Part shown: one piece after another, positions 8,569 to 17,384 of the stretch | Position numbering within the stretch: position 1 is the first letter of the stretch | Layout: each line of letters begins with the position of its first letter | Assembly (NCBI GenBank): GCA_902511005.1 | Contig: CABXDN010000003.1 | Span: 62,001 to 126,000, forward strand | Source: an uncultured Candidatus Poseidoniales archaeon | GTDB taxonomy: Archaea > Thermoplasmatota > Poseidoniia > Poseidoniales > Thalassarchaeaceae | Reading direction: 5' to 3' | Length of the DNA: 64,000 bases | Translations under genes and position numbers: made by a program | Notes under the pieces: generated by a model | Told to the model about the DNA's origin: nothing | Databases searched by the model: none | The model's input: only the letters and a program-made list of their open reading frames with translations

Positions 8569-9510
8569 ATGCAACTCCACAAGCCATCTCCAAATCTCTT
8601 ATTGGTCGGCGCGCCAAAGTGTGGCACCACATCTCTAATGGCTTGGCTCCGTACACATCCAGAGATTTTCCATCCTTGGAATAAATCCCACGGCAATGCC
8701 GCAGAGAGTGGATTTCTTATTTCAGGAATTATTGAGTACCCTTATCATCCATCTTTTACAAAGGGGGATTTACTTCTTCCCGACGAAATTAATATGGATT
8801 ATTATAACGATCAGAAATGGATCTTAGACAAATCGACTCAGCACCTTTACTCGAAAAAAGCACTTTCTACTGTTTCACAACTAATGCCACATTCTAAGGT
8901 AATAATTACCATTAGAAATCCTTATGAATTGTTTGTCAGTTATCATTCTATGATATTAAATAAAACATTATATTATGACACTCCGTTAGAAGAATTAATT
9001 TTACAGCTTGACAATTTAGATTGGAATGCGGATGATAATGACCCCAAAACATGGCCATTCATTTCTTATCCACAGTTTTCAAAACACGTAATTTCTTGGA
9101 TTGATGAATTGGGTGAAGATAGGGTACGCGTCATTCCTCTGGATGCCCTCGCCAACCCTAGAAATGTGTTGGAACAACTGTCTTCTTGGCTAGATATTGA
9201 CGCGACAAAGCTCCCAAAGAATTTAACAAACCAAAATACAGGCGGAGCACTTTCGAACTCTAGTTTTAGAAAATTTCTACGTGAGCCTCCGAAATGGGCC
9301 TTTCAGGTATCTCATATTTTATTTCCCAGTAGAAAATTACGAAAATTATTGCTAGACCCTATTAGAAGAAAAGGGTGGAAACATATCAAAACCGTCAAGA
9401 AATCAATACCACATGATATTGAGAAGCACATTAAAGAGCAATTATTAGACGAAATAAATTTTTTCGAAAACTTAGAGGATTACATACCTGTCGACACGAT
9501 TATTAGATAA
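8569..9510 (+). CDS. PAPS-dependent sulfotransferase (second of two)
   Basis: 313 residues. The phosphosulfate loop PKCGTTS sits at residues 16-22 after LLLVGA, and the 3'-phosphate motif is IRNPYELFVSYHSMI. The phosphosulfate loops and PAPS motifs are of the same fold as the preceding gene, but the rest differs greatly, so the two probably modify different positions or acceptors. It starts immediately after the upstream stop. Sulfotransferases are sparse in archaea; with the GT4 gene this suggests sulfated surface glycoconjugates, an inference. Confidence 0.85.
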   Translation: MQLHKPSPNLLLVGAPKCGTTSLMAWLRTHPEIFHPWNKSHGNAAESGFLISGIIEYPYHPSFTKGDLLLPDEINMDYYNDQKWILDKSTQHLYSKKALSTVSQLMPHSKVIITIRNPYELFVSYHSMILNKTLYYDTPLEELILQLDNLDWNADDNDPKTWPFISYPQFSKHVISWIDELGEDRVRVIPLDALANPRNVLEQLSSWLDIDATKLPKNLTNQNTGGALSNSSFRKFLREPPKWAFQVSHILFPSRKLRKLLLDPIRRKGWKHIKTVKKSIPHDIEKHIKEQLLDEINFFENLEDYIPVDTIIR

Positions 9511-9546
9511 AATATTTTTAGGATTAAAGATTAATTAGACATTCAT

Positions 9547-9903
9547 TTGAATAACAAGAAGCCATTCGTAGAGTACATGATTAACCCTGCATCATTCGTG
9601 CTGGCTGGTTTTCAAGACACTCTTGTTTCTGCTTTTGGCCCCTCTCTAGGATGGATCATAGGTCAGCTTATCTTAATATTTTTATTAATATCAATTATAT
9701 GGATTATACAAAATAGAAATCATATTGTCAATGAATCAGGATGGGGTTATTCAAATTTATTGGATATCTCTGTAATTTTAGTATTAACAGGGGTACAACA
9801 TATCATTTACACAAATTTGCTTGAATTCCCTGTAGTTTCCTCATTAGGAATTAGTTTGTTTGTTACGATGTCATTGAGATGGCACATTCTTGTTCTTGAA
9901 TAA
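9547..9903 (+). CDS. Small membrane protein of unknown function
   Basis: 118 residues with about three hydrophobic segments (about residues 32-55, 72-88 and 92-110). It starts with TTG 9547; an internal ATG (residue 11) is a possible alternative. It lies 36 bases after the second sulfotransferase and could belong to that operon. No family recognised. Confidence 0.55.
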   Translation: MNNKKPFVEYMINPASFVLAGFQDTLVSAFGPSLGWIIGQLILIFLLISIIWIIQNRNHIVNESGWGYSNLLDISVILVLTGVQHIIYTNLLEFPVVSSLGISLFVTMSLRWHILVLE

Positions 9904-9910
9904 TAGGGTC

Positions 9911-10876
9911 TTATTCCTCATATTCTCGCCCTTTTCTTCTATAATAGATAAATCCGCCTATTATTAATATCAAGATCCCAACAGAACCTGCAATAACGGG
10001 AACTTGTTCTTCAGTAATTCCCAACTGTTCTAAAATAGAATTATTACCTCCCAATTCAATACCTAAACTAGATTTCTTTTTATTAATTTTTAAATTTATT
10101 TTATTAGCATTGGGGCATGAATTTGGCCTTATTTCGCCTTCTTCAATAATCACAACACATCCTTCCCAGTCTTTTCCTAAGTCGCTTGGAGTCCCTATTC
10201 TGTAAAGACAATTTTCTGAAGAGTCCCCAGTTTTGATTTCTACATTACAATCTCCATCAATATTTTGAAATCCATTTGGCCATGAAGAGGAGCCCATGTT
10301 TTCCTCAATTAAATGAATTTGAAAGAGTTTAGTCAATCCTATTTGGGTTCCATAATTACTTTCACAAATTATTGCTGCCAAAATCAAGATTTCATCTCCT
10401 GAATCAAATGTTCCCCCACTTTGTCCAAACTCTACTTCACATATATCATACCCGATTATTATCACAATTACTTCTTCACTTTCTGAATTGTCAACAGGAT
10501 ATGGGACGCCATTCACCTGAGAAATGGTCGCTGTCACATTAGTCGAAATCCTTCCTGCAGATTCGCCTAAATTCGATTTAAATATCACCTCAAAATTAGT
10601 ACTTTCTCCCGCTGCGACAGTCAAAGTCCCAGGTGCTGCACTATCTAAATTACCTGAATCTACAGTAATATCAATAGTTTCTGAGAAAGCCGAAGGATTT
10701 TCTACAATACAGTTTACAATGGCAGTTCTGGTTGACCCTGGGCCTGGATTAATTTCCACTTGGTCGTTACATTCAAGGGTCACCTCTGGTGCAATTTGCG
10801 CAGAAACGGGTGAGATAAAGCCAAACATTATTGCCGAAAATAACATCGTACAAATGATACTAGCAACTCTCGACAT
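9911..10876 (-). CDS. Secreted, C-terminally anchored protein, paralog A
   Basis: 321 residues. A signal peptide (MSRVASIICTMLF...SPVSA, cut near residue 27) leads into an extracellular part rich in beta strands and acidic residues, with Ig/CARDB-like phrases (VNCIVENPSAFSETIDI...). A C-terminal helix (VPVIAGSVGILILIIGGFIYY) and the basic tail YRRKGREYEE anchor it. The next gene upstream is a paralog with the same start, order of motifs and tail. Cysteines recur in matching places, suggesting disulfides. Likely a cell-surface protein; no catalytic motif seen. Confidence 0.75.
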   Translation of the reverse strand: MSRVASIICTMLFSAIMFGFISPVSAQIAPEVTLECNDQVEINPGPGSTRTAIVNCIVENPSAFSETIDITVDSGNLDSAAPGTLTVAAGESTNFEVIFKSNLGESAGRISTNVTATISQVNGVPYPVDNSESEEVIVIIIGYDICEVEFGQSGGTFDSGDEILILAAIICESNYGTQIGLTKLFQIHLIEENMGSSSWPNGFQNIDGDCNVEIKTGDSSENCLYRIGTPSDLGKDWEGCVVIIEEGEIRPNSCPNANKINLKINKKKSSLGIELGGNNSILEQLGITEEQVPVIAGSVGILILIIGGFIYYRRKGREYEE

Positions 10877-10914
10877 ATTACGTCCGAGTCAACGTTCATG
10901 AATAGAATTATTCC
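10877..10914 (-). promoter_or_regulatory. Leader of paralog A, copied in front of paralog B
   Basis: The 38 bases before the start of paralog A are nearly identical to 11942-11979 before paralog B, with only a few differences. The matching region in A contains an in-frame TGA where B reads TTA, so it is non-coding leader and shows that both proteins begin at MSRV. It may hold promoter or translation signals duplicated along with the gene. Confidence 0.5.
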
Positions 10915-10948
10915 AAAAAATCTTTTTTTTGCTCAAATGATCATTTGA

Positions 10949-11941
10949 CTACTCGTATTCTCTACCCTTTCGGCGATAGTATACAAATCCACCAATTATT
11001 AATATTAAGATTCCAATAGATCCTGCTATGACAGGAACTTGCTCCTCGGTTATGCCAAGCTGTTCCATAACCGACTCATTCCCTCCAAATTCAATACCTA
11101 ATCCTGTAGATTTTTTTTCAACCTTTAGATTGATTCCTACTGGATATTCTGGACATATATTGGGCCTTAAATCACCCTTTTCAATAATGACTATGCAACC
11201 TTCCCAATCCTTTTCTAAATCAGTAGGTGTTCCAATTTTGAAATCACAATCATCTTCCGTTGTTGTCTTTCCTACATCAATTTCTACGTAACAAACATCA
11301 TTTATATTTTGAAAATCACTTGGCCATGAAGATGAACCCATATTTTTTTCAATCAAATGAATCTGATAACTTATTTCTACTTCTACATTACTCCAACAGT
11401 CTATTACTGCCCAAATAGAAATTTCATCCCCTGAAACAAACTCATCGTCAACATCTACAGAATCCTGCCAATATCCGCCAAAACCGCTATATTCTATCTC
11501 ACAAGATGAGTATTCGATTATAATGACAGTCACTTCTTCTGTATCCTCCGCCCCTACAGGATATGGAGCGCCAGCAACTTGACTAATAGTGGCGGTAACA
11601 TTTACCACATCCTCTTCTGGTTCCGTATCCCTATCCGGTAAAGGCATTATTACTCCAAAATTCACACTTTCTCCTGCTTCAATTGTAAATGAATCAGACC
11701 AAAAAACATACTCTCTTGAATACACCCATGCTTCAACATCGATTTTTTCTTGGTATGATGAAGGATTTTCTACCATACAATCAATTATTCCTGCTGTACG
11801 GTCTTCAGGATTTATTTCTATTTCATCATCGCATTCAAGAACAATTTCAGGCAAGATGGTTTGTGCCGAAACAGGAGACATAATTCCTGCCATTGAAGAT
11901 AAACAAAGCATCATACAAATGACACTAACAACTCTTGACAT
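10949..11941 (-). CDS. Secreted, C-terminally anchored protein, paralog B
   Basis: About 330 residues. Signal peptide MSRVVSVICMMLC...SPVSA, then an extracellular region with paired cysteines and acidic patches, then GITEEQVPVIAGS, a membrane helix and YRRKGREYE. It is clearly a tandem duplicate of the downstream gene; the central domain has diverged most. The frame is open to GTG 12097, overlapping the chaperonin start, but the paralog has a stop in the equivalent upstream codons, so ATG 11941 is right. The two genes are 72 bases apart on the same strand. Confidence 0.78.
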   Translation of the reverse strand: MSRVVSVICMMLCLSSMAGIMSPVSAQTILPEIVLECDDEIEINPEDRTAGIIDCMVENPSSYQEKIDVEAWVYSREYVFWSDSFTIEAGESVNFGVIMPLPDRDTEPEEDVVNVTATISQVAGAPYPVGAEDTEEVTVIIIEYSSCEIEYSGFGGYWQDSVDVDDEFVSGDEISIWAVIDCWSNVEVEISYQIHLIEKNMGSSSWPSDFQNINDVCYVEIDVGKTTTEDDCDFKIGTPTDLEKDWEGCIVIIEKGDLRPNICPEYPVGINLKVEKKSTGLGIEFGGNESVMEQLGITEEQVPVIAGSIGILILIIGGFVYYRRKGREYE

Positions 11942-12049
11942 ACTGCGTCCGAGTAAACGTTCATGAATAGAATTATTGCCATCATTAGTCATTTTTTGAT
12001 TGAAATTAAATTCAAAGGATTCATGACAGCCATTACCTCCGATTAGAAT

Positions 12050-13621
12050 ATGAGCGATGGGGCGGGGCAACCTCCAGTAGTGATAGTCCCTGAACAAACA
12101 TCAATCACAAGCGGCACAGCAGTTCAAAAGAAATTAATAACAGCTGCAAGAGTATTTTCTGATTTATTGAAGCCTACATTCGGCCCTAGAGGGCTGGATA
12201 AGATGCTTTACAAAACCAATGGGACAACAGCAGTAACTAACGATGGAGCAAAAATAGTTGCAGAATTATTAGTTAAACATCCCGCTGCTAAAATGATGGT
12301 ATCTATGGCTAACTCGCAGGAAGAAAACTGTGGTGATGGCGTAACAACTACAATGCTACTATGTGGAGCACTGCTTCAAGAAGCAAATCATCTTTTGAGA
12401 AAAGGATTACATCCATTAACATTGGTTGAAGGATTTAGAAAATCTCTTTTGGTTGCGGAAAGTCAAATGGATTTAGACTCTCAAGAAATTAGTGAAGAGG
12501 TATTGTTAGGGGTCGCTGAAACAGCACTTACTGGCAAGGGTACAGAAGGCGCATTAGATTTATTCTCATCAATAATAGTAGAAGCACTCACATCAATTTC
12601 TGAAACATGTGAACAACCGAAAGCGGAAAATGTTGCTATGTTCAAGTCAAAAAGCGGCAGCATTAATGATTCAAAAATAATATCTGGAGTCGCATTTCGT
12701 CGTAGAGTATTGATGGATAGTTTACCTAACAATCTATCAAAAGTAAAGGTAGCTGTGATATCTGGCGATATTAAAATTAGAAAAATGACTAGAACGGCTG
12801 AAATTCAGATTACTTCAGCAGATCAGCTCGATGCATTTGTTGACGCTGAAAAGCGCCGTAAAAATTCGCTTGGGCAATCATTAATAGATAGTGGGGCAAA
12901 ACTTGTATTATGTGGAGGGGAAATTGATAGAGACATATTACATCATTTATTTGATGAGAATATTCTTGCAATAGGCGAACTCGATTCTTCAGAAATCGAA
13001 AACGCTGCCGCCGCAACAGGATCCAAAGTCATAGATTCAATCTTAGATATCGAAGTCGAAGATTTAGGTTTCTGTGGAAGTGTTATTTGGGAAAGAAATG
13101 AGGCGAGTGATATGGTGGAAGACGTAGTTAGAATAGACGGCTGTATTAATCCAGGATTAGTCACAATTGAAGTAGGTGGAGCGGGTGAAATAGCCACAGA
13201 AGAAATCATTCGCGGGTTACATGATGGATTAAGAGCAGTATCTCTGGCAATGGATGATGAAGAGGTATTACCCGGCGGAGGGGCGATACATATTCGAATC
13301 GCTCAATCAGTTAGAACTGCTTCCGAATCAGAACCGGGACGTTCCAGACTCGCAATGGATGCATTCGCCAGAGCGATGGAGACAATACCGGGAGCTCTAG
13401 TCGAGAATTCGGGTAATGACCCCTTAGATGGCGTACTTGAATTACGTGCAGCGACCAGAAATGAAAAGAAATTTAACGGCATAAATGCTGAAGGAAAGGT
13501 ATCTCCAATCGAAAGAGTATGGCACCCTAGATCAATTATCCAAGAGTCATTAGAATCGGCATGCGAAACAAGTATTGGGATGCTTCGTATAGATCAAGTT
13601 ATTTCATCCCGTGGAGATTGA
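12050..13621 (+). CDS. Divergent group II chaperonin (thermosome) subunit
   Basis: 523 residues, slightly short for the family (about 540-560). ATP-site motifs are LLKPTFGPRGLDKML (residues 39-53), VTNDGA (72-77) and CGDGVTTT (94-101), and later the conserved HDGLRAV...LPGGGAI. The usual GDGTT has Val98 for the first Thr. Thermosomes are double-ring ATP-driven folding machines in the archaeal cytoplasm. The divergence suggests a specialised paralog rather than the main subunit; other subunits would lie elsewhere. ATG 12050 lacks a clear ribosome site and may be leaderless. The purH gene follows closely. Confidence 0.88.
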   Translation: MSDGAGQPPVVIVPEQTSITSGTAVQKKLITAARVFSDLLKPTFGPRGLDKMLYKTNGTTAVTNDGAKIVAELLVKHPAAKMMVSMANSQEENCGDGVTTTMLLCGALLQEANHLLRKGLHPLTLVEGFRKSLLVAESQMDLDSQEISEEVLLGVAETALTGKGTEGALDLFSSIIVEALTSISETCEQPKAENVAMFKSKSGSINDSKIISGVAFRRRVLMDSLPNNLSKVKVAVISGDIKIRKMTRTAEIQITSADQLDAFVDAEKRRKNSLGQSLIDSGAKLVLCGGEIDRDILHHLFDENILAIGELDSSEIENAAAATGSKVIDSILDIEVEDLGFCGSVIWERNEASDMVEDVVRIDGCINPGLVTIEVGGAGEIATEEIIRGLHDGLRAVSLAMDDEEVLPGGGAIHIRIAQSVRTASESEPGRSRLAMDAFARAMETIPGALVENSGNDPLDGVLELRAATRNEKKFNGINAEGKVSPIERVWHPRSIIQESLESACETSIGMLRIDQVISSRGD

Positions 13622-13668
13622 AAGAACGAGTTACAAACACTTCAAGGCTCATGCTTCCACGCATTAAT

Positions 13669-15261
13669 ATGACAACACGCCGAGCGTTGCTAAGTGTCTG
13701 GGAAAAGTCCGGAATCGTAGAACTAGGGAATGCATTATCCAAGATGGGGTGGGAGATTCTTTCAACAGGCGGAACATCTCGTAAATTAAGAGAAGCTGGA
13801 GTCCCAGTAACCGATGTAAGTGATGCAACAGGCCATCCTGAATGTTTCGATGGACGTGTCAAAACGCTTCATCCCGCTATACACGGAGGAATACTTGTAA
13901 GACGTGATAGAGAAGACGATATGAGAACACTCGCAGAATTAGATTATGCCACAATTGATCTAGTTTGTGTGAATCTGTACCCGTTTGAAGCGGTTGCAGC
14001 AAAGCAACCGCCGGTATCAGACGCCGAATTAATTGAAATGATCGATATAGGGGGGCCAACAATGATACGTTCTGCTGCTAAAAATCATAAAGATGTGTTA
14101 GTACTAACGGATGAAAGCCAGTATCAATCGATTATTCAAGCCCTAGAAGACGTAAACGGAAATATTTCTCAAATTAGTTTAGAAACAAAACAACAACTTT
14201 CTCTTGCGGCATATCAATGCACAGCAGCATATGATACAGCTGTAAGTAATGAACTAGAAAAGAGATTTATAGGCGGACCAGTACCAAATCGAATTCATAT
14301 CTCTTCTGAGAAAGGCGTCCCTCTTCGTTATGGCGAAAATCCGCATCAGCCGGCTTCATTTTACCCTGCTTCTTCAGCATCGGGCGCTAAAGGTTTGGCT
14401 GCAGCGGTACAACATGGAGGCAAAGCCCTCTCTTTCAATAATTATCTTGATTTAGATGGTGCATTAAGAATAGCTCGAGGTTTGTTGAGAGATATGGACG
14501 AAATTCGAAACCAAGGATGTGTTGTAATTAAGCATACAAACCCATGTGGCGCTGCAATCGACACTTCTCAAAGTAATGCTTGGAAAAATGCATTAGCAAG
14601 CGATCCAGAAAGTGCATTTGGATGTGTAGTTGCCTTTACTTCAGAAGTTGAAAAAGAGACTGCTGAATCAATAGGGGGGCATTTCTTAGAATGCATAATT
14701 GCACCAGGATATACGCCTGAGGCATTAGAAATCCTTTCTCAGAAGAAAAATAGAAGAATGTTAACAATGTCTGAATTTTTACCGAGAGAAGAAGAAGTTA
14801 GAGTGCGTCAATTAGATGGTGGTTGGGTAGCGCAAGTACAGGGTCCGCCAAGTATAGACTGGAGTAATGTCAAATGTGTTACAAAAGTAGTTGGCGATGA
14901 GGATCTAGTTGCATTGGCTAAATTCGGTTCAACAGTCCTTTCCGAAGTTAAATCTAATTCAATAGTATTGGTTGCTGCTACGGAAACAGGTTTTGCAACC
15001 GTTGGAGTCGGTCCGGGGCAAACAAGTCGTGTTGAAGCTGTGCGTATAGCCGCTAGAAGAGCCGGTAGCCGAGCAGTTGGATCTATGATGGTGTCCGATG
15101 CGTTTTTCCCATTCCGCGATGGTATCGATACTGCCAATGAAATAGGGGTCACTACCGTTGTACAACCAGGCGGCTCTATGAGGGATCAAGAAAGCATAGA
15201 TGCGGCAGATGAACATGGGATGTCGATGCTTTTCACCAATCAGAGATTATTTTTACATTAA
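13669..15261 (+). CDS. purH: Bifunctional AICAR transformylase / IMP cyclohydrolase
   Basis: 530 residues, matching bacterial PurH (about 529). The N-terminal IMP cyclohydrolase has RRALLSVWEKSGIVELG, STGGTSRKLREAGVPVTDVSD and DGRVKTLHPAIHGGIL. The transformylase half has LRYGENPHQPA, the Lys-His pair in VIKHTNPCGAA and the C-terminal SDAFFPFRDGID...QPGGSMRD. It performs the last two steps of purine synthesis: formylation of AICAR and ring closure to IMP. Many archaea use other enzymes (PurP/PurO), so this is a bacterial-type route. ATG 13651 is an alternative start. PurN, another formyl-THF-type enzyme, is encoded at 17.4 kb. Confidence 0.95.
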   Translation: MTTRRALLSVWEKSGIVELGNALSKMGWEILSTGGTSRKLREAGVPVTDVSDATGHPECFDGRVKTLHPAIHGGILVRRDREDDMRTLAELDYATIDLVCVNLYPFEAVAAKQPPVSDAELIEMIDIGGPTMIRSAAKNHKDVLVLTDESQYQSIIQALEDVNGNISQISLETKQQLSLAAYQCTAAYDTAVSNELEKRFIGGPVPNRIHISSEKGVPLRYGENPHQPASFYPASSASGAKGLAAAVQHGGKALSFNNYLDLDGALRIARGLLRDMDEIRNQGCVVIKHTNPCGAAIDTSQSNAWKNALASDPESAFGCVVAFTSEVEKETAESIGGHFLECIIAPGYTPEALEILSQKKNRRMLTMSEFLPREEEVRVRQLDGGWVAQVQGPPSIDWSNVKCVTKVVGDEDLVALAKFGSTVLSEVKSNSIVLVAATETGFATVGVGPGQTSRVEAVRIAARRAGSRAVGSMMVSDAFFPFRDGIDTANEIGVTTVVQPGGSMRDQESIDAADEHGMSMLFTNQRLFLH

Positions 15262-15470
15262 TTCTCAGAATCTCTTTTTTCTCTTAGGAATTTAACGAGA
15301 GAATCTAGATTTTCAAAAAGTATAGTCACTACACTTATGTGTTCACAGTCTTGACAAATGAAACGTTTCCCAGTTTCATAACCCATGTAAGGAACAATAC
15401 GCGGACTAAAACAATTAGAACATACTTCTATGTTTTCTAAATCTTTAGGATTAGATTTCATCATTATCAC
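15258..15470 (-). CDS. Small zinc-ribbon protein
   Basis: 70 residues with two CxxC pairs (VCSNCFSPR and FICQDCEH), 18 residues apart: a zinc ribbon. It ends convergently on purH with a 4-base overlap, and its start overlaps the stop of the Lon-N-domain gene by one base, so those two are co-transcribed. Such small ribbons usually bind nucleic acid or other proteins; the function is unknown. ATG codons at residues 1, 3 and 4 are all possible starts. Confidence 0.7.
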   Translation of the reverse strand: MIMMKSNPKDLENIEVCSNCFSPRIVPYMGYETGKRFICQDCEHISVVTILFENLDSLVKFLREKRDSEN

Positions 15471-16246
15471 TATTCATTTGATTGTCGGAAAGAACGTATC
15501 ACATTCAATTTTTTCTGAATACTTGATTCTATAATGCTCAAGAGCTCATTTACATGTGTTGCATTCAATGCTTTGATTTGTGTATCTATAGAGTCAATAA
15601 TCAACGACGCTAATTTCCAGAGTGATTCATCATTAGGGGTCGGAAACATATTTTTAACTTCATTATCAATATCAAATTCATTGATTTCCATTTCATTCAT
15701 TTCTGCAATATTTTTGATATAAGATACCCACAGCATTAGTAAATTACTCCACTCAGACGATTCAATAGCCCCTTCTAATTTTGGAATAATTTCTATCAAC
15801 CCTCTAACGTAGAGTTTACCAGAAGGGGCGGAATCAACATACTGTTGGACAAGCTCATCGACAGAGGGAAAAATCTCATCAAAAGATTCCGGTTTTAGTG
15901 CGGGCTCTATTAGAGATAGAATACGAAAGCGTTTTCCTCCATTAGCGGTATAAAGCAGATTAGTGCCCTGTTCTTGCAGGTCATTAATATCTACTAGAGT
16001 GCCTACATCATATGGTACCGACCATCCGTTTATTTCAGGCATTGAAAGATTTGACATTACATGACCATAAGGCAAATCATTGAGTGTAATATCATCTAAC
16101 ATCTGTTTATATCTCGGCTCAAAAACTCTCATTATCATTTGATCCCCTGGTAAGAGAAGTGAATCGAGAGTGAATAGAGGCACAATCATTTGTCCTTCTT
16201 TTAGTGAGGGGATGTCGTCTAATTTCAGAACTTCCACATCACACAC
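15470..16246 (-). CDS. Lon N-terminal (LON substrate-binding) domain protein
   Basis: About 258 residues. It opens with the LON-domain hallmark VPLFTLDSLLLPGDQMIMRVFEPRYKQMLDD, followed by strand-rich sequence with VGTLVDINDLQEQG and GGKRFRIL. No AAA+ or protease domain follows; instead a helical C-terminal part. Stand-alone LON-domain proteins are common but poorly understood. Start is ambiguous: GTG 16246 overlaps the upstream stop; GTG 16237 and GTG 16276 are alternatives. Gene overlap suggests translational coupling with the cupredoxin gene. Confidence 0.78.
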   Translation of the reverse strand: MCDVEVLKLDDIPSLKEGQMIVPLFTLDSLLLPGDQMIMRVFEPRYKQMLDDITLNDLPYGHVMSNLSMPEINGWSVPYDVGTLVDINDLQEQGTNLLYTANGGKRFRILSLIEPALKPESFDEIFPSVDELVQQYVDSAPSGKLYVRGLIEIIPKLEGAIESSEWSNLLMLWVSYIKNIAEMNEMEINEFDIDNEVKNMFPTPNDESLWKLASLIIDSIDTQIKALNATHVNELLSIIESSIQKKLNVIRSFRQSNE

Positions 16247-16751
16247 GCCCCATTTTCCCTCTAGTCGCCAAACCACTAATCACTAAAGCACCAATCAATG
16301 TGAGTGCTGAAAACCCTGGCACCGAATTATCCTCATTTTCATCTTCGTCGCCCTCTTCCATAATATCGGGCGCTGGATTAACGGTAATTTTTCCAACCAT
16401 ATTAGCTGCCTCATGAGGTTCACATACAAATTCGTAAGTACCGTTCATACCTATTTCAAATGTAAACGAATAGTCTACGTTTCTTTCAGGTTCGCCCGAA
16501 TCAAAGATATTATTTTCCTCAACTGCATTATGGGCTAATAACTCTCCATCCCAAAAAAATCTAACTGTATCTCCTTCGGTAATTGTTACTTCTGCGGGGG
16601 AAAAACGCAAATTTGTACTATCTACTGAGATAATCACTTCTTCTCCCAAGGTTATATTTTTATTTTCCTCAGATGTCACTGTCACTCCTAAAAAAGAGAG
16701 AGCAAATAATGAAAGCACCAAACTCCAAGCGTAAAACTTCCGCGCCTTCAT
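16239..16751 (-). CDS. Secreted cupredoxin (blue-copper-like) with PGF-CTERM-like tail
   Basis: 170 residues. Signal peptide (residues 1-25), then a plastocyanin-like domain: FSPAEVTITEGDTVRFFW, a His in LLAHNA, and the copper loop FVCEPHEAANM (C-x2-H-x4-M), giving the full set of type-1 copper ligands. An acidic linker (EEGDEDENEDNS) leads to VPGFSALTLIGALVISG plus a basic end, a PGF-CTERM-type archaeosortase sorting signal. It is likely an electron carrier or copper binder attached to the outer face. Confidence 0.85.
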   Translation of the reverse strand: MKARKFYAWSLVLSLFALSFLGVTVTSEENKNITLGEEVIISVDSTNLRFSPAEVTITEGDTVRFFWDGELLAHNAVEENNIFDSGEPERNVDYSFTFEIGMNGTYEFVCEPHEAANMVGKITVNPAPDIMEEGDEDENEDNSVPGFSALTLIGALVISGLATRGKMGRV

Positions 16752-16799
16752 ACTTTTACAGAAATTGGTTGACGTATGAACTCATGTTTCCAGAGAAGA

Positions 16800-17291
16800 C
16801 TAATTTTCTCCTCTAGTGGTTACTTTGACTCCTACATACCAAAGCCCAATAAGTCCCACTAAAATTATAGTGATAGTTCCAAACCCCGGATCCGCGCCGT
16901 TCCATGAAGACATATCATTCCAAACTCCATCACCTTTTGTCGATACCAACCATACGAAATAAGCAGACAAGGAAGTCATAGTCATAATCATGAACATTAC
17001 ACCTCTTTTAGCATGCTTTGGTATTGTTTTACCAGTAGCATAGTAATCAAATATAGCGTTTCCAAAATAAGGATTAGTTAACGTTTTTCGGAATAATTTT
17101 TCACTGGAAAGAGAGAATAAAAAAGCAGCGGGAACAGCCCAAGATACCGTGGGCCAACCAGGTATCCAAATTCCAATAATTGCAAATAAAACAAACAATG
17201 AACCAGTACCTATGTACAATTTACTTTTCAGAGGACTACTAGCGACACAGTATTTTTCAACAACCTCGTCGATAGTTTGTAACCTATCCAT
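16800..17291 (-). CDS. DUF454 (YbaN-like) membrane protein
   Basis: About 163 residues. The block GIWIPGWPTVSWAVPAAFLFSLSSEK followed by LTNPYFGNAI...GKTIPKHAKR matches the DUF454/YbaN pattern (GxxxPxxPTxxFxxxAAxxF...S...R...hxxFG...). Four membrane helices are likely. The family's function is unknown. ATG 17291 has ggag five bases upstream and is preferred to ATG 17309. Confidence 0.8.
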   Translation of the reverse strand: MDRLQTIDEVVEKYCVASSPLKSKLYIGTGSLFVLFAIIGIWIPGWPTVSWAVPAAFLFSLSSEKLFRKTLTNPYFGNAIFDYYATGKTIPKHAKRGVMFMIMTMTSLSAYFVWLVSTKGDGVWNDMSSWNGADPGFGTITIILVGLIGLWYVGVKVTTRGEN

Positions 17292-17384
17292 AAAACTCCG
17301 ACCGACCATCTAATCATAAAGGAATATGTCTCAATTTATGCAATAATTCCAAACCGTCAAGGATTATTACTCGCTCGGAGATGT

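Noticed and set aside
11942-12097. N-terminal extension of paralog B
   Set aside because: Homologous upstream sequence of paralog A has an in-frame TGA, so the extension is not translated.
14808-15152. Minus-strand open frame inside purH
   Set aside because: Shadow of a well conserved gene, with no ribosome site or protein-like conservation.
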